From contig NZ_CP027859.1 of assembly GCF_005519465.1 (NCBI RefSeq), positions 496,001 to 560,000 on the forward strand: DNA of 64,000 nucleotides, in the 5' to 3' direction. This document shows, in pieces, positions 16,350-24,914 of this stretch. The position numbers were made by a program, and so were the translations under genes. This DNA is from Streptomyces clavuligerus (GTDB lineage Bacteria > Actinomycetota > Actinomycetes > Streptomycetales > Streptomycetaceae). Under the pieces are notes generated by a model. It saw only the letters and a program-made list of their open reading frames with translations, searched no databases and was not told where the DNA came from. The first letter of the stretch is position 1. The number at the start of each line of letters is the position of its first letter.

Positions 16350-17801
16350 TCAGGTGCAGCGGATGATGAGGGAGGTGGTGGCGGTGCAGGTGCGGGTGGC
16401 GGTGTCGTTGGCGGGGTCGGGGTCGGTGGGGGTGCTGGTGGTGCGGGTGGCGGTGGCCTGGTAGGAGGCGCCGAGGGCGAGGAGCCCGACGGGGAGGCGG
16501 AAGGCGCGGGTCGTGCTCGCTCCGGCGGCGAGGGTGTCGATGGAGCAGGTCACGGCGTTGGGTGTGGTGGTGCAGCCGGGTGCGGTGGTGGTGGGCCTGC
16601 CGGCGGGGGTGAGGGTGGTGGTGACGGTGGCGGAGGTGAGCGGGGCGGGGCCGTGGTTGGTGACGGTGAGGGTGTAGTCGATCCGGCCTGCCAGGCCGGG
16701 GGCGGGGGTGGCGGCGAGTGCGACCTGGAGGTCGGCGGCGGGCGGCGGCGCGGGGGCGGGGGTGATCGCCACGCTGACCGGTTCGGCGCCCGTGGTGTGG
16801 GTCGCGGTGACGGTGTTGGTGGCGGTGTCGGCCACCATGACGTTCCAACTGCCCGCGTTCGCGATGTACAGATCCTGTCCGCCGGGGGTGAGCGCGAGGC
16901 CCCGGGGCGTGGCGCCGGCCGGGATGGTGGCGGTGATCGCGCTGGTGGCGGTGTCGATGACGGAGACCGTCCTCGCGTTGCCGTTGGCCACGTAGGCGCG
17001 GGCGTTGTCGGCGGAGACGGTGACGGCGGTGGGGCGGCTGCCGGGGACCGTGGCGACGCGGGTGCGGGTGGCGGTGTCCAGGACCGCGGTCCTGTCGCTG
17101 CGGGGGTCCGTGACGTAGGCGCGGCGGCCGTCCGGGGCGATGGCGAGGGCCGAGGTCGCGCCGCCATCGCCGCCGGCGTCGATGGTGGCGGTGACCGTGT
17201 CGGTGGCGGTGTCGATCACCCGCACAAGGCCGTTCCCGTTGCTTCCGGCGTAGACCTCCTTGCCGTCGGGGGTGATGGCGACGGCGACCGGATCGCCCTC
17301 GGCGGGGATGCTGGCCGTCTGGGTACGGGTGGCCAGGTCCAGGACCCTCACCGCGGCACCGGTGTTGTCGGCGACATAGGCCCGGGTGCCGTCCGGGGTG
17401 ATCTCGATGTCGTAGGGGAAGGTCCCGAACGGGAAGGTGGCGGTGACGGTGTTGCTCGCGGTGTCGATCTCCGAGATGGCCTTGTCGTCGCCGTGGGTGA
17501 CGTAGGCGCGGGTTCCGTCGGGGGTGATCGCGATGCTGGTCGTCGTCTTCCCCAGATCGATGGTGGCGGTCGTGGCACCGGTGACCGTGTCGATCACGGT
17601 CACACTGCGCCCGCGGTAGTTGACCACATAGGCTGTCGGGTTCTCCGGGCCGGCGTGGGGAGCCGCCGGGGCCGCGACGGAGGCGGGGGCCGCGATGCCC
17701 GCCGCCGCGAGCAGTATCACCAGGACCACCGCCAGGGCCGGTCCGAAGCCCCGTACCGATAGGGGCGGGCGGGGGTCCGGGGGAAGAACACGGGAGTGCA
17801 C
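16350..17801 (-). CDS. Secreted YVTN-family beta-propeller protein with DUF11 domain
   Basis: This 483-residue protein has a long N-terminal signal (hydrophobic core about 20-43). Residues about 55-340 hold seven or so repeats of the YVTN type, for example AYVVNYRGRSVTVIDT, with TPDGTRAYV recurring, predicting a beta-propeller. Residues about 350-483 form an Ig-like DUF11 domain (LTVTNHGPAPLTSATV and DPDPANDTAT), common in surface proteins. The start is GTG at 17801 with GAGG upstream. It is probably extracellular and binds a partner rather than catalysing a reaction; no enzyme residues are evident. The repeats are strongly GC-biased with GTG-rich DNA and could recombine. Confidence 0.85.
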   Translation of the reverse strand: MHSRVLPPDPRPPLSVRGFGPALAVVLVILLAAAGIAAPASVAAPAAPHAGPENPTAYVVNYRGRSVTVIDTVTGATTATIDLGKTTTSIAITPDGTRAYVTHGDDKAISEIDTASNTVTATFPFGTFPYDIEITPDGTRAYVADNTGAAVRVLDLATRTQTASIPAEGDPVAVAITPDGKEVYAGSNGNGLVRVIDTATDTVTATIDAGGDGGATSALAIAPDGRRAYVTDPRSDRTAVLDTATRTRVATVPGSRPTAVTVSADNARAYVANGNARTVSVIDTATSAITATIPAGATPRGLALTPGGQDLYIANAGSWNVMVADTATNTVTATHTTGAEPVSVAITPAPAPPPAADLQVALAATPAPGLAGRIDYTLTVTNHGPAPLTSATVTTTLTPAGRPTTTAPGCTTTPNAVTCSIDTLAAGASTTRAFRLPVGLLALGASYQATATRTTSTPTDPDPANDTATRTCTATTSLIIRCT

Positions 17802-18289
17802 GGCTGCCTCGATTCATTGTGACGGGAGCACATCAACGCCCGAAATGTAGTCACCGCACGGCCCCGTCACGGACCCTTCCCCGGCGGATCACCCGATCGT
17901 GTGCATCGGGGTCCGCTCCGCCCCCGTCCTTCCCGGGATGGCCCTGCGCCGGGAGCAGCGTTCCCGCGCCCGGTGGGCCGCGCGGGGCGCCTGAACGCCC
18001 GGTTCGCGGAGGGGACGCAGGACCTGTCGCGCGGCTGGGTCACCGGCACCCCCGGCCCGGGACACCCCACGCAGCTCGCCGCTCTCGGCGACGGCGCCGT
18101 CCCCCAGCGGGCCGCCCGCGCCCTCGAACGGCTCGCCCCGCCCCTGGGCCACTGCCCCCACCAGGCACGGTGAACGGCGCCGGAGAAAGGCTGCGCCTTC
18201 GCTGAACAGCGGCGAGGCGGGGTCCGGTGCGGCAGCTGTACCCGGCCGGTTCGGGCCCTGCATCCAGGAAGGGAGGGACCTGGTCCGGA

Positions 18290-18430
18290 TCAGATCGATC
18301 GCTCTGCCGTCCCCCGCGTGCACGGAGCCGACTCCACCGCGCGCCGCACCTCCTCGACGGCCTCCATCGCGTCCCGCCGACAGGTGATCACAGGCTTGAC
18401 CGCCACCAGCGCCGCGTCCTTCTCCGGCAT
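18290..18430 (-). CDS. Possible small ORF (46 codons), unknown
   Basis: An ATG at 18430 is preceded 7 nt upstream by GGAGGTGAGG, an unusually good ribosome binding site, and encodes a 46-residue peptide starting MPEKDAALVAVKPVITC and ending at a TGA. The middle is amphipathic, with Glu and Arg alternating with Ala and Val. I recognise no family. It may be a real small protein or the remnant of a larger gene. Confidence 0.25.
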   Translation of the reverse strand: MPEKDAALVAVKPVITCRRDAMEAVEEVRRAVESAPCTRGTAERSI

Positions 18431-18550
18431 CGCGGTGAGCCTCACCTCCGCGTGAACAGCGCCCCTGCGGGACCGCAGTCGGCGCGCCCACGTACCGGCT
18501 CGTGATGTCTGAGCAGGTCAGGGCCGCCATGGGGAAGCCCGGGTTGAACG

Positions 18551-18586
18551 ATTGTCCGGATGTGGAGGGTGGTCCTACTGGACAAT
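18551..18586. promoter_or_regulatory. Inverted repeat, possible operator
   Basis: A perfect 7-bp inverted repeat, ATTGTCC and GGACAAT, is separated by 22 nt. It is upstream of the SH3-like secreted protein gene and well placed to bind a dimeric regulator or to form a stem. No known box was recognised. Confidence 0.3.
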
Positions 18587-18684
18587 TCGCGGCCGTCCCA
18601 TGGTCGTTCACACCGCCCGGTCCCCCGGGTGGCGAGGCGGGTTCCGCCCGCCGGTCAACAACAGAAGGAAATGGGGAAACACCG

Positions 18685-19107
18685 ATGCGTCTCCATCGGA
18701 AAGCCAGCATGGCCTTGGTGGCCACGGCCCTGGCCACCGTGCTGACGGGAGGGCTCACCGCTCCCGTGGCACAGGCGGCGCCCTCGGCGGGCTCGCAGTC
18801 CGCCGTTCCGGCGGCCGAGTGCGGCGTCCGGGCTCAGGACCGCCGGCTGTGGTGCGGCAACCACGCAGATCTCCCCACCCGGTTGCGGCCGTACCACGAG
18901 AGCCCCATCAGGGGGCTGCTGACGTCGACGTTCAGCTGGTTCGACTGCTGGAGCTACGGCGGCCAGCACGGCGGTGGCAACGCCACCTGGTACCACACCA
19001 CTCCCGACCACGGTGAGCCCGGCTGGGTGCCGGCCGACTGGGTCTTCACCCACAGTTCGTTCGACGCCAACCCCAGCGCGTTCGGCCTCCGGAACTGCCA
19101 GCCATGA
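18685..19107 (+). CDS. Small secreted SH3-like protein
   Basis: This 140-residue protein has a signal peptide (cleavage near AQAAPSAG, about residue 32) and a mature domain containing two or more cysteines. The segment WYHTTPDHGEPGWVPADWVF resembles bacterial SH3b domains, which bind peptidoglycan or other wall ligands. Alternating Tyr, Trp and Gly fit a small extracellular beta fold. The ATG at 18685 follows a purine-rich stretch. A second secreted protein starts 26 bp after its stop, so the two are probably co-expressed. Function unknown; wall binding or enzyme inhibition is possible. Confidence 0.75.
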   Translation: MRLHRKASMALVATALATVLTGGLTAPVAQAAPSAGSQSAVPAAECGVRAQDRRLWCGNHADLPTRLRPYHESPIRGLLTSTFSWFDCWSYGGQHGGGNATWYHTTPDHGEPGWVPADWVFTHSSFDANPSAFGLRNCQP

Positions 19108-19133
19108 CTCCCCAGCCAAGGAGCAACCATTCC

Positions 19134-19652
19134 ATGACCACATATATCCGTACCGGTGCCCGGCTCGCCGCGGTGACGCTGCTGACCGCCGGAGTTCTCG
19201 GTTCCACCGGTGCACAAGCGTCCGCGTCCCCGGCCGACACCCGGACGTACTCCCTGGACAAGCGGCACTGCATGACCGTGGTCGCTCCCGCCGCAGCGGA
19301 GGCAACGGCGTCAGAAGTCCTCTCGCACGGCTGCTACCGCACGAAGAAGGAGCTGGACCGGGCCGTCTCGGCCGACCGGGCGGCCGAGGTGCGGCTGTCG
19401 GTGTGGGCCGAGCACGCGAACATGGCCGGCATCTACGACGTCATCTACGGACCGGCGCCGTGCGACGGGACCGGCTACTGGCTGACCGCGAGTTCCTGGT
19501 GGAAGGTCCGGCTGAGCTCGTTCAGCAACGAGTCCGGCTGCAACAACTCCTTCCTCACCGGTGACCGGGGCAACGGGACCTTCGGATCGCACGCGAACTG
19601 GGTCGGTTCCACACTGGACAACGCCGTGAACCGGATGAGGATCTGGCGCTGA
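19134..19652 (+). CDS. Small secreted protein, unknown family
   Basis: This 172-residue protein has a clear signal peptide (MTTYIRTGARLAAVTLLTAG, cleavage after about residue 31). AAGGAG lies 9 nt upstream of the ATG at 19134, favouring this start over an ATG 30 nt earlier. The mature part has several cysteines and an aromatic, Asn- and Ser-rich C-terminus ending DNAVNRMRIW. That ending recalls the crystallin-like Greek-key folds of small Streptomyces secreted inhibitors, but this is only resemblance. It is encoded next to the SH3-like secreted protein and followed by a strong terminator. Confidence 0.7.
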   Translation: MTTYIRTGARLAAVTLLTAGVLGSTGAQASASPADTRTYSLDKRHCMTVVAPAAAEATASEVLSHGCYRTKKELDRAVSADRAAEVRLSVWAEHANMAGIYDVIYGPAPCDGTGYWLTASSWWKVRLSSFSNESGCNNSFLTGDRGNGTFGSHANWVGSTLDNAVNRMRIWR

Positions 19653-19698
19653 GACGCCACCGGGCCCGTCCCCACGGTGGACAGACCCGGTCCGGTCA

Positions 19699-19736
19699 TC
19701 GACGACCGCCCTCCGGGCACGGCGGGCGGTCGTCGA
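19699..19736 (+). terminator. Perfect 13-bp stem terminator
   Basis: TCGACGACCGCCC (19699-19711) pairs perfectly with GGGCGGTCGTCGA (19724-19736) around a 12-nt loop, 46 bp after the stop of the small secreted protein gene. There is no T-tract. It should end the two-gene secreted-protein transcript. Confidence 0.7.
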
Positions 19737-20484
19737 CACCGGGGAAGTGGAGCTGCCATGGCCGTCGATGGTCCGGGGTGGGCCGGTTCGCGGACGCGCG
19801 CGGCGGCTCGTTCCGGCCGGGTGGGCCACAGCCGGGCGGTACGGTCCTCGCCCGAGGTCAGCGGCGTCTCCCCGGGTGAACACCACCGTGTGCACCCGGT
19901 CGTCGTGGCCCGTCAGCACCGCGTACGGCGTGCGCCGCCGGTTGTCGGTGACGCTCCCCAGCCGGGCAGTACCGTCCTGGCCTCCGTGACCGGCGTCCGC
20001 CCGTCGGTCCGGACGAGCACAGCCGGTTGGGGAGGACTGGCGGCACCGGCTGTACGCCGAGTGCCGCGAGGAGCGGACGGAGCCGACCCGGCTGAACGGG
20101 CCGCGCTCCCCCGGGCCAAGGACGTACTGGCCGGCAATCCGCGACCGGCGGCATGACAGCCGTACGCGGTACGCGGTCGGCACGCCGATGCCACAGCGCC
20201 GTCCGCACCACCGTCAAGAGCACATTCCCATCGGGGAGGGCGACAGCTCCGAGTGCACCTGGCAGGGCTGGGCGGGCAACGACGACACCTGACACCGCGT
20301 CGGCTGGGGCGACCGGGCCGAATGGCTGTTCAGCGACGGCGACTCCGGCCAGACCTACATGGGTGCCGGCCCCCGGCGGCCGGGGTGTGCGCGGACGCCG
20401 GTGAGACCTGCGAAGCCGGTATGAACGGCAACGACCACGCCTCCCACCGCCGAGTGGTCGGCTGCTGACCCGTAGCGCAGAGGT
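19737..20484. other. Intergenic region with decayed coding remnants
   Basis: About 750 bp without an intact gene. It holds a WD40-like fragment on the minus strand (19815-19991) and, on the plus strand around 20210-20370, short stretches of protein-like sequence interrupted by a stop codon. It appears to be a graveyard of rearranged genes next to the STAND-WD40 gene. Confidence 0.4.
19815..19991 (-). pseudogene. Remnant of WD40 repeats
   Basis: Translation on the minus strand gives a stretch containing GQDGTARL, then YAVLTGHDDRVHTVVF and GRGPYRPAVAHPAG. This matches the WD40 rhythm in the neighbouring STAND protein (its C-terminal repeats have YATLTGHRDTVYALAF). Beyond it the frame loses WD40 character, with repeat-like words in other frames, as expected from frameshifts. 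It is probably the degraded end of a duplicated STAND-WD40 gene; the boundaries are approximate. Confidence 0.5.
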
Positions 20485-23400
20485 TCAGCACAGAGCACGG
20501 ACGGCGGTCTCCGGCAGATGGGTGCGCCATACCCCCTGCTTCTCCTGCTGCGTGGCGACCGCCGTCTCGCACACCCAGCGGGACGCCTCCCCCGTGTCCA
20601 GCGTCCACAGCAGCGCCACCCCGTCCTGGCCACCGGTGAGCAGGGTGTCGCCCCGGGCGGCGAAGGCGAGGGCGTAGACCGTGTCGCGGTGGCCGGTCAG
20701 GGTGGCGTAGGGGCGTGGGTCGGAGCCGGTACGCAGGGACCAGACCCGTACGGCGTGGTCGGCCCCGGCGGAGGCGAGCCGGTGGCCGTCCGCGCTGAAG
20801 GCCACGGCGTGGACGGTGTCGGTGTGCCCGGTGAGTGTGCGCGGCGGGCGGGGGTGCGCCCGGTCGCCGAGGTCCCACAGGCGGATGGTTCCGTCGGCCG
20901 AGGCGGTGGCCAGGTGGCGGCCGTCCGGGCTGAGGGCGATCGACTTCACGGCGTCGGCGTGCGCGCGCAGCACCGCCGTGGGGCGCGGGCGGGCCGGATC
21001 GGTCACGTCCCACAGGCGTACGGTGCGATCGGCCGAGGCGGTGACCGCGAGCGGTCCGCGCAGCAGGGCGGCGTCGATGCCGTCGGTGTGGCCGGTGAGC
21101 CGGGACAGCAGGCGCGGATGGGCGGGGTTGGCGGTGTCCCAGAGGCGGGCCGCGCGGTCGGTGCCGCCGGTGAGCAGCAGGGTGCCGCGCCCCTGGCTGT
21201 CGAAGGCGGCGGTGTTGACGGCGTCGGTGTGCTCGCGCAGAACGGTGGCCGGGCGGGGCCGGGCGGGGTCGGTGGCGTGCCAGAGCCGTACCGTGTGGTC
21301 GGCGGAGGCCGAGGCCAGCAGGGTGCCGGTGCGGTTGAAGGCCACGTCGTTCACGGCGGAGCCGTGGCCGGTGAGGCGGGCGCCGGGGCGGTGGTCGCCG
21401 GGGGCGGTGACGGACCAGAGGCGGACCGTGCGGTCGAAGCTCCCCGTGGCGGCGAGCCTGCCGCCGGGGTGCAGGGCCACGCCGTACACGGCGTCGGTGT
21501 GCCCGGTGAGGCCGAGGCTGGCGAGGTCCCAGACGCGGGCGGTGCGGTCGTCGCTCGCCGTGGCCAGGAACCGGCCGTCCGGGCTGAAGTCCGCGGCGAC
21601 GACCGCGTTGGTGTGCCCGGTCAGCACCCTGGGCTCGCCGGTGACCCGTCCGTCCCGGAGCGGCCAGAGCCGTACGGTGCGGTCGGCGGCGACCGTGGCG
21701 AGACGGGTGCCGTCGGGGCTCACCCGCAGGTCCCGCACGGTGTCGGTGTGGCCGCCGAGGGCGGCGGTGCGGCGTGGGTGCCGGGGGTCGGTGAGATCCC
21801 AGAGCCGTACGGTGCGGTCCTGCCCGGCTGTGACGAGGAGGTTCCCGGCCGGGGCGAAGGTTGCTCGCACCGGGCCGCCGACCGGGGGCAGCTCGGCGAG
21901 GGCCCGGGGCGCGGCGGGCCGGGAGAGGTCCCACAGGCGTACCCCTCCCTTCCAGTCGCCGGTCGCGAGCGTGTGGCCGTCGGGGGCGAACGCGGCGGAG
22001 ACGACGGTGTCGCGGTGGCCTCGTAGCGTGGCGAGGGGACGGGGTCGTGCGGTGCGGGCCGGGTCTCCCCATTCCTCCGGTTTCCCCGATTTATCTAGTT
22101 TCTCTGATTCTTCCGATACCGCCGATACCTCCAGGTCTTCCAGGTCCCACACGCGCACGGTGTTGTCGGTACTGCCGGTGGCGAGCAGTCGGCCGTCGGG
22201 AGAGAACGCCGCGGTGTTCACGTCGTCGGTGTGGCCTGTCAGCTCCGCGCGGACCCGGGGCGCGGCGGGCCGGGTGACGTCCCACAGCAGCGTGCGCTCG
22301 TCCCAGCCGGTGGTGGCCAGGCCGTTGCCGTCCGGGGTGAACACCGCGGAGGTGACATTCGCGGTGTGCCCGCGCAGGGTGCCGAGCCGGTGCGGGCGGT
22401 GCGGGTCGCGGGTGTCCCACAGGACGGCCGTGCGGTCCCGGGACGCGGTCGCCGCCAGGGTGCCGCCGGGACCACCCGGTCCCGCGGGGGCGAACGCCAC
22501 GGAGTTCACATGGTCCCTGTGACCGGTCAGCCGGGTCGCGTACGGTGCGGCGAAGCCGCTGAGCAGGGTGGAGCGGGCCGCGACGGTGGGGGCCACGCGG
22601 TAGGCGGCCAGACCCAGTCGGGCGGAGAGCGCCGGGTCGGTGGCGCGCAGCGCGGACGCCTGTGCCGCGACACTCTGGGAGAGGGCGAGGTCGCGCTGCC
22701 GGGTCGCCTCCCGTGCGCTGCGCTCGGCGAGCACCGCCTGGAGGGTGGCGAGCAGGGCGAGCGCGGTCACCACGGCGACCAGGGCGCGGGCGGCCCAGCG
22801 GCGGCGGCGGTGCGCGGAGCGGCCGGCGGCGAGGAACGCCGTCTCCTGTTCGTTGAGGTCGCCGGGGTGTTCGCGGGCCCAGGTGAGGGCCGCGCCGAGT
22901 TGTCCGCCCCGGTACAGGGTGCTGCGGTCCTGGCCGGACTCGTGCCAGAGGTCGGCGGCCTGGGTGACCCGGCGGTGGACGCGCAGCGCGTCACGGCCGT
23001 CGAGCAGCCAGCGCCGCAGCCGCGGCCAGGCGGCGATCACGGCCTCGTGGGCGATGTCGACGGTGCGGGCGGTGGGGGCGGTGCGGGCGTCGCCGGTGGC
23101 CTGGGCGTCATGGGTGGTATGGGTGGTGGCATGGCCGCTGCTGCCCAGCACCACCAGCCGGGCGCGGGCGAGTTCGTCCAGCAGCCGGTCGAGGTCGGCC
23201 GGGGCGGCGAGCCCTTCCAGTTCGTGCCGGTCGATCCGGCGGCGGGTGTCGTCCGTACCGTCGCCGAGGGCGGTCAGCCGCAGGAACAGGGCGCGCATGA
23301 GGCGCTGTTCGGCGGGGCCGCGTCGCGCGTACAGCAGTTCGGCGCTCTGGGCCACGGCGCCGCGCACTCCGCCGGTGGCGTGGTAGTCGGCCAGGCTCAG

Positions 23401-24654
23401 TCGGTCGCCGGTGCGGCGCAGACACGTTTCGCGAAGCGCGTGGGCCAGCAGGGCGAGGGCGCCGGGTTGGTCGGCGGTGTCGGTCCGCAGGGCACCGACC
23501 AGCGCGGATTCGACGGTAAGTCCGGCGAGACGGGCCGGGCCGACAATGGCGGCGTGCAGTTCGTCACCGGTCGGCGGGCCGATGGGCAGATGGCTGCCCG
23601 CGCGCAGGGCGGCGACCAGGTGGGGGTGCCGGGAGCAGTGGGTGTAGAAGTCCGACCGCGCGACGATCAGCACCCGCAGCCGATCGCCACAGCCCCGCGC
23701 GGCCTCCGCGACCAGCCGCACGAAGATGTCCCGTTCCCGGGCCGGGGCACCCATGGTGAACACCTCCTCGAACTGGTCGATGACGAGGAGTGCGCGGGTG
23801 GCGCTCGGGAGGCTGCCGGTCAGCGCCCGGTGGAGGGACGTGGTGGGGGTCGTACGGGGCGTGGATGTGATGGAGGTGATGGAGGAGGCGGTGAGGGCGG
23901 CTGACCGGGCCGGGCCGGGCGAATCGATCGCATCGGTCGCATCGGTGGCGGCGGTCGGATCGGTGGCGGCGAAACCCTCCCGCAGGCCCCGCGCGTCCAC
24001 CCCGGTGAGTGCGGCCACCGACCCGGCCAGGGCACCCAAGGGGTCAGGGCCCGGGGTGAACGTGGCGCAGCGCCAGACGGTGTTGTCCAAGCCGGGCAGC
24101 AGACCGGCGCGGACCAGGGAGGACTTACCGCTCCCTGAGGCGCCGAACAGTGCGATCGGACCATGGGAGGCGCCGGTTTGCCCGGTCGCGGTCACCATGG
24201 TGGACAACTGCTCCACGAGAGCGCCCCGACCGAAGAAATAGGCGGCGTCCTCCGCGCCGAAGGGCGCGAGCCCGGGGTAGGGGCACTGACCGGGGTCGAG
24301 GCTCCCCGCAGCCGTCGGAGGCCCGCCCCTCGGGGACGCCGAAGAACTCGCCGGGGCCTGCGCCGCTGCCGCCGCCCGCCAGCGGGCGGTCCACTCGTCG
24401 CGGTCGCCACCGCACGCCGCGGCGAGGGCCACCGCCACCTCCAGCGTGGGCAGCCGATGGCCCTTGGCGGCCTCGGCCAAGGTGCTCGGCGAGTAATGCG
24501 CGCGCCGGGCCAGCAGCCGATAGCTCGGCGCCCCGGCCTGTGCCCGCAACTGCCGCAGGTCCCCGGCGAACCGCGCCACCGGCCCCGCGTCCGGATGCAC
24601 CGGACGCTCCGGCCGCCCCACCCGCCGCCCACGCCACGTCCCGTCGTCGCCCAC
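20485..24654 (-). CDS. HTH-STAND NTPase with WD40 beta-propellers
   Basis: This 1389-residue signalling ATPase has a helix-turn-helix (about 27-85), a STAND NTPase (about 125-560) with Walker A GASGSGKSS at 171-179 and Walker B LLVIDQFEEVF near 300, and a winged-helix segment. A transmembrane-like helix (about 645-665) separates this from some 14 WD40 repeats (about 700-1375; repeated TGHTD and VRLWDL words). STAND proteins are NTP-driven switches: the WD40 part senses, the NTPase oligomerises, the N-terminus is the output. Low-complexity inserts near 225-270 (Ala/Thr/Asp) and between early WD40 repeats look recently expanded. No RHIM-like motif is visible, so a link to the CHAT-lectin pair is not supported by sequence. 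It stands alone. Confidence 0.9.
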   Translation of the reverse strand: MGDDGTWRGRRVGRPERPVHPDAGPVARFAGDLRQLRAQAGAPSYRLLARRAHYSPSTLAEAAKGHRLPTLEVAVALAAACGGDRDEWTARWRAAAAAQAPASSSASPRGGPPTAAGSLDPGQCPYPGLAPFGAEDAAYFFGRGALVEQLSTMVTATGQTGASHGPIALFGASGSGKSSLVRAGLLPGLDNTVWRCATFTPGPDPLGALAGSVAALTGVDARGLREGFAATDPTAATDATDAIDSPGPARSAALTASSITSITSTPRTTPTTSLHRALTGSLPSATRALLVIDQFEEVFTMGAPARERDIFVRLVAEAARGCGDRLRVLIVARSDFYTHCSRHPHLVAALRAGSHLPIGPPTGDELHAAIVGPARLAGLTVESALVGALRTDTADQPGALALLAHALRETCLRRTGDRLSLADYHATGGVRGAVAQSAELLYARRGPAEQRLMRALFLRLTALGDGTDDTRRRIDRHELEGLAAPADLDRLLDELARARLVVLGSSGHATTHTTHDAQATGDARTAPTARTVDIAHEAVIAAWPRLRRWLLDGRDALRVHRRVTQAADLWHESGQDRSTLYRGGQLGAALTWAREHPGDLNEQETAFLAAGRSAHRRRRWAARALVAVVTALALLATLQAVLAERSAREATRQRDLALSQSVAAQASALRATDPALSARLGLAAYRVAPTVAARSTLLSGFAAPYATRLTGHRDHVNSVAFAPAGPGGPGGTLAATASRDRTAVLWDTRDPHRPHRLGTLRGHTANVTSAVFTPDGNGLATTGWDERTLLWDVTRPAAPRVRAELTGHTDDVNTAAFSPDGRLLATGSTDNTVRVWDLEDLEVSAVSEESEKLDKSGKPEEWGDPARTARPRPLATLRGHRDTVVSAAFAPDGHTLATGDWKGGVRLWDLSRPAAPRALAELPPVGGPVRATFAPAGNLLVTAGQDRTVRLWDLTDPRHPRRTAALGGHTDTVRDLRVSPDGTRLATVAADRTVRLWPLRDGRVTGEPRVLTGHTNAVVAADFSPDGRFLATASDDRTARVWDLASLGLTGHTDAVYGVALHPGGRLAATGSFDRTVRLWSVTAPGDHRPGARLTGHGSAVNDVAFNRTGTLLASASADHTVRLWHATDPARPRPATVLREHTDAVNTAAFDSQGRGTLLLTGGTDRAARLWDTANPAHPRLLSRLTGHTDGIDAALLRGPLAVTASADRTVRLWDVTDPARPRPTAVLRAHADAVKSIALSPDGRHLATASADGTIRLWDLGDRAHPRPPRTLTGHTDTVHAVAFSADGHRLASAGADHAVRVWSLRTGSDPRPYATLTGHRDTVYALAFAARGDTLLTGGQDGVALLWTLDTGEASRWVCETAVATQQEKQGVWRTHLPETAVRALC

Positions 24655-24914
24655 CTGTACGCCCCTCCCCCGTCGGGGGACTGGTCAAGGTCCCCCACCT
24701 CCGGACAGCCGATACTCCGGCTCACCGGCTCACTGTCTGAATAGTTGCCGGACGGTTGCCCGGGAACCCCGATGGGCGGGTGGGATCACGTGGAGACAGG
24801 GAAGGAGGGGCGGGCAGGGTGTGTGCGCACCGGGTCGCCGGGGCGGCGCGGGCTCCCGGTTCGTGCCGGATGGGTACCTCCATCGGGCAGACAGCCGCCG
24901 GGCCCGGCAGCGGA

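Larger units (their letters stand above)
17819..18684. other. Gene-poor interval
   Basis: No confident gene was seen in these 866 bp apart from a possible 46-codon ORF on the minus strand (18290-18430). An inverted repeat, ATTGTCC (18551-18557) and GGACAAT (18580-18586) with a 22-nt gap, lies about 100 bp upstream of the secreted SH3-like gene and may be an operator. The other open frames look like composition artefacts. Confidence 0.35.

Noticed and set aside
15274..17817. Long minus-strand frame over the YVTN gene and upstream region
   Set aside because: Shadow rich in Arg, His and Pro; the other frame gives clear YVTN repeats.
17901..18173. 90-codon plus-strand frame downstream of the YVTN gene
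   Set aside because: Amino acid composition is mildly protein-like but there is no recognised motif or good start.
20485..24654. STAND-WD40 protein as a partner of the CHAT-lectin pair
   Set aside because: It lacks the shared 19-residue motif and is 5 kb away, with unrelated genes between.
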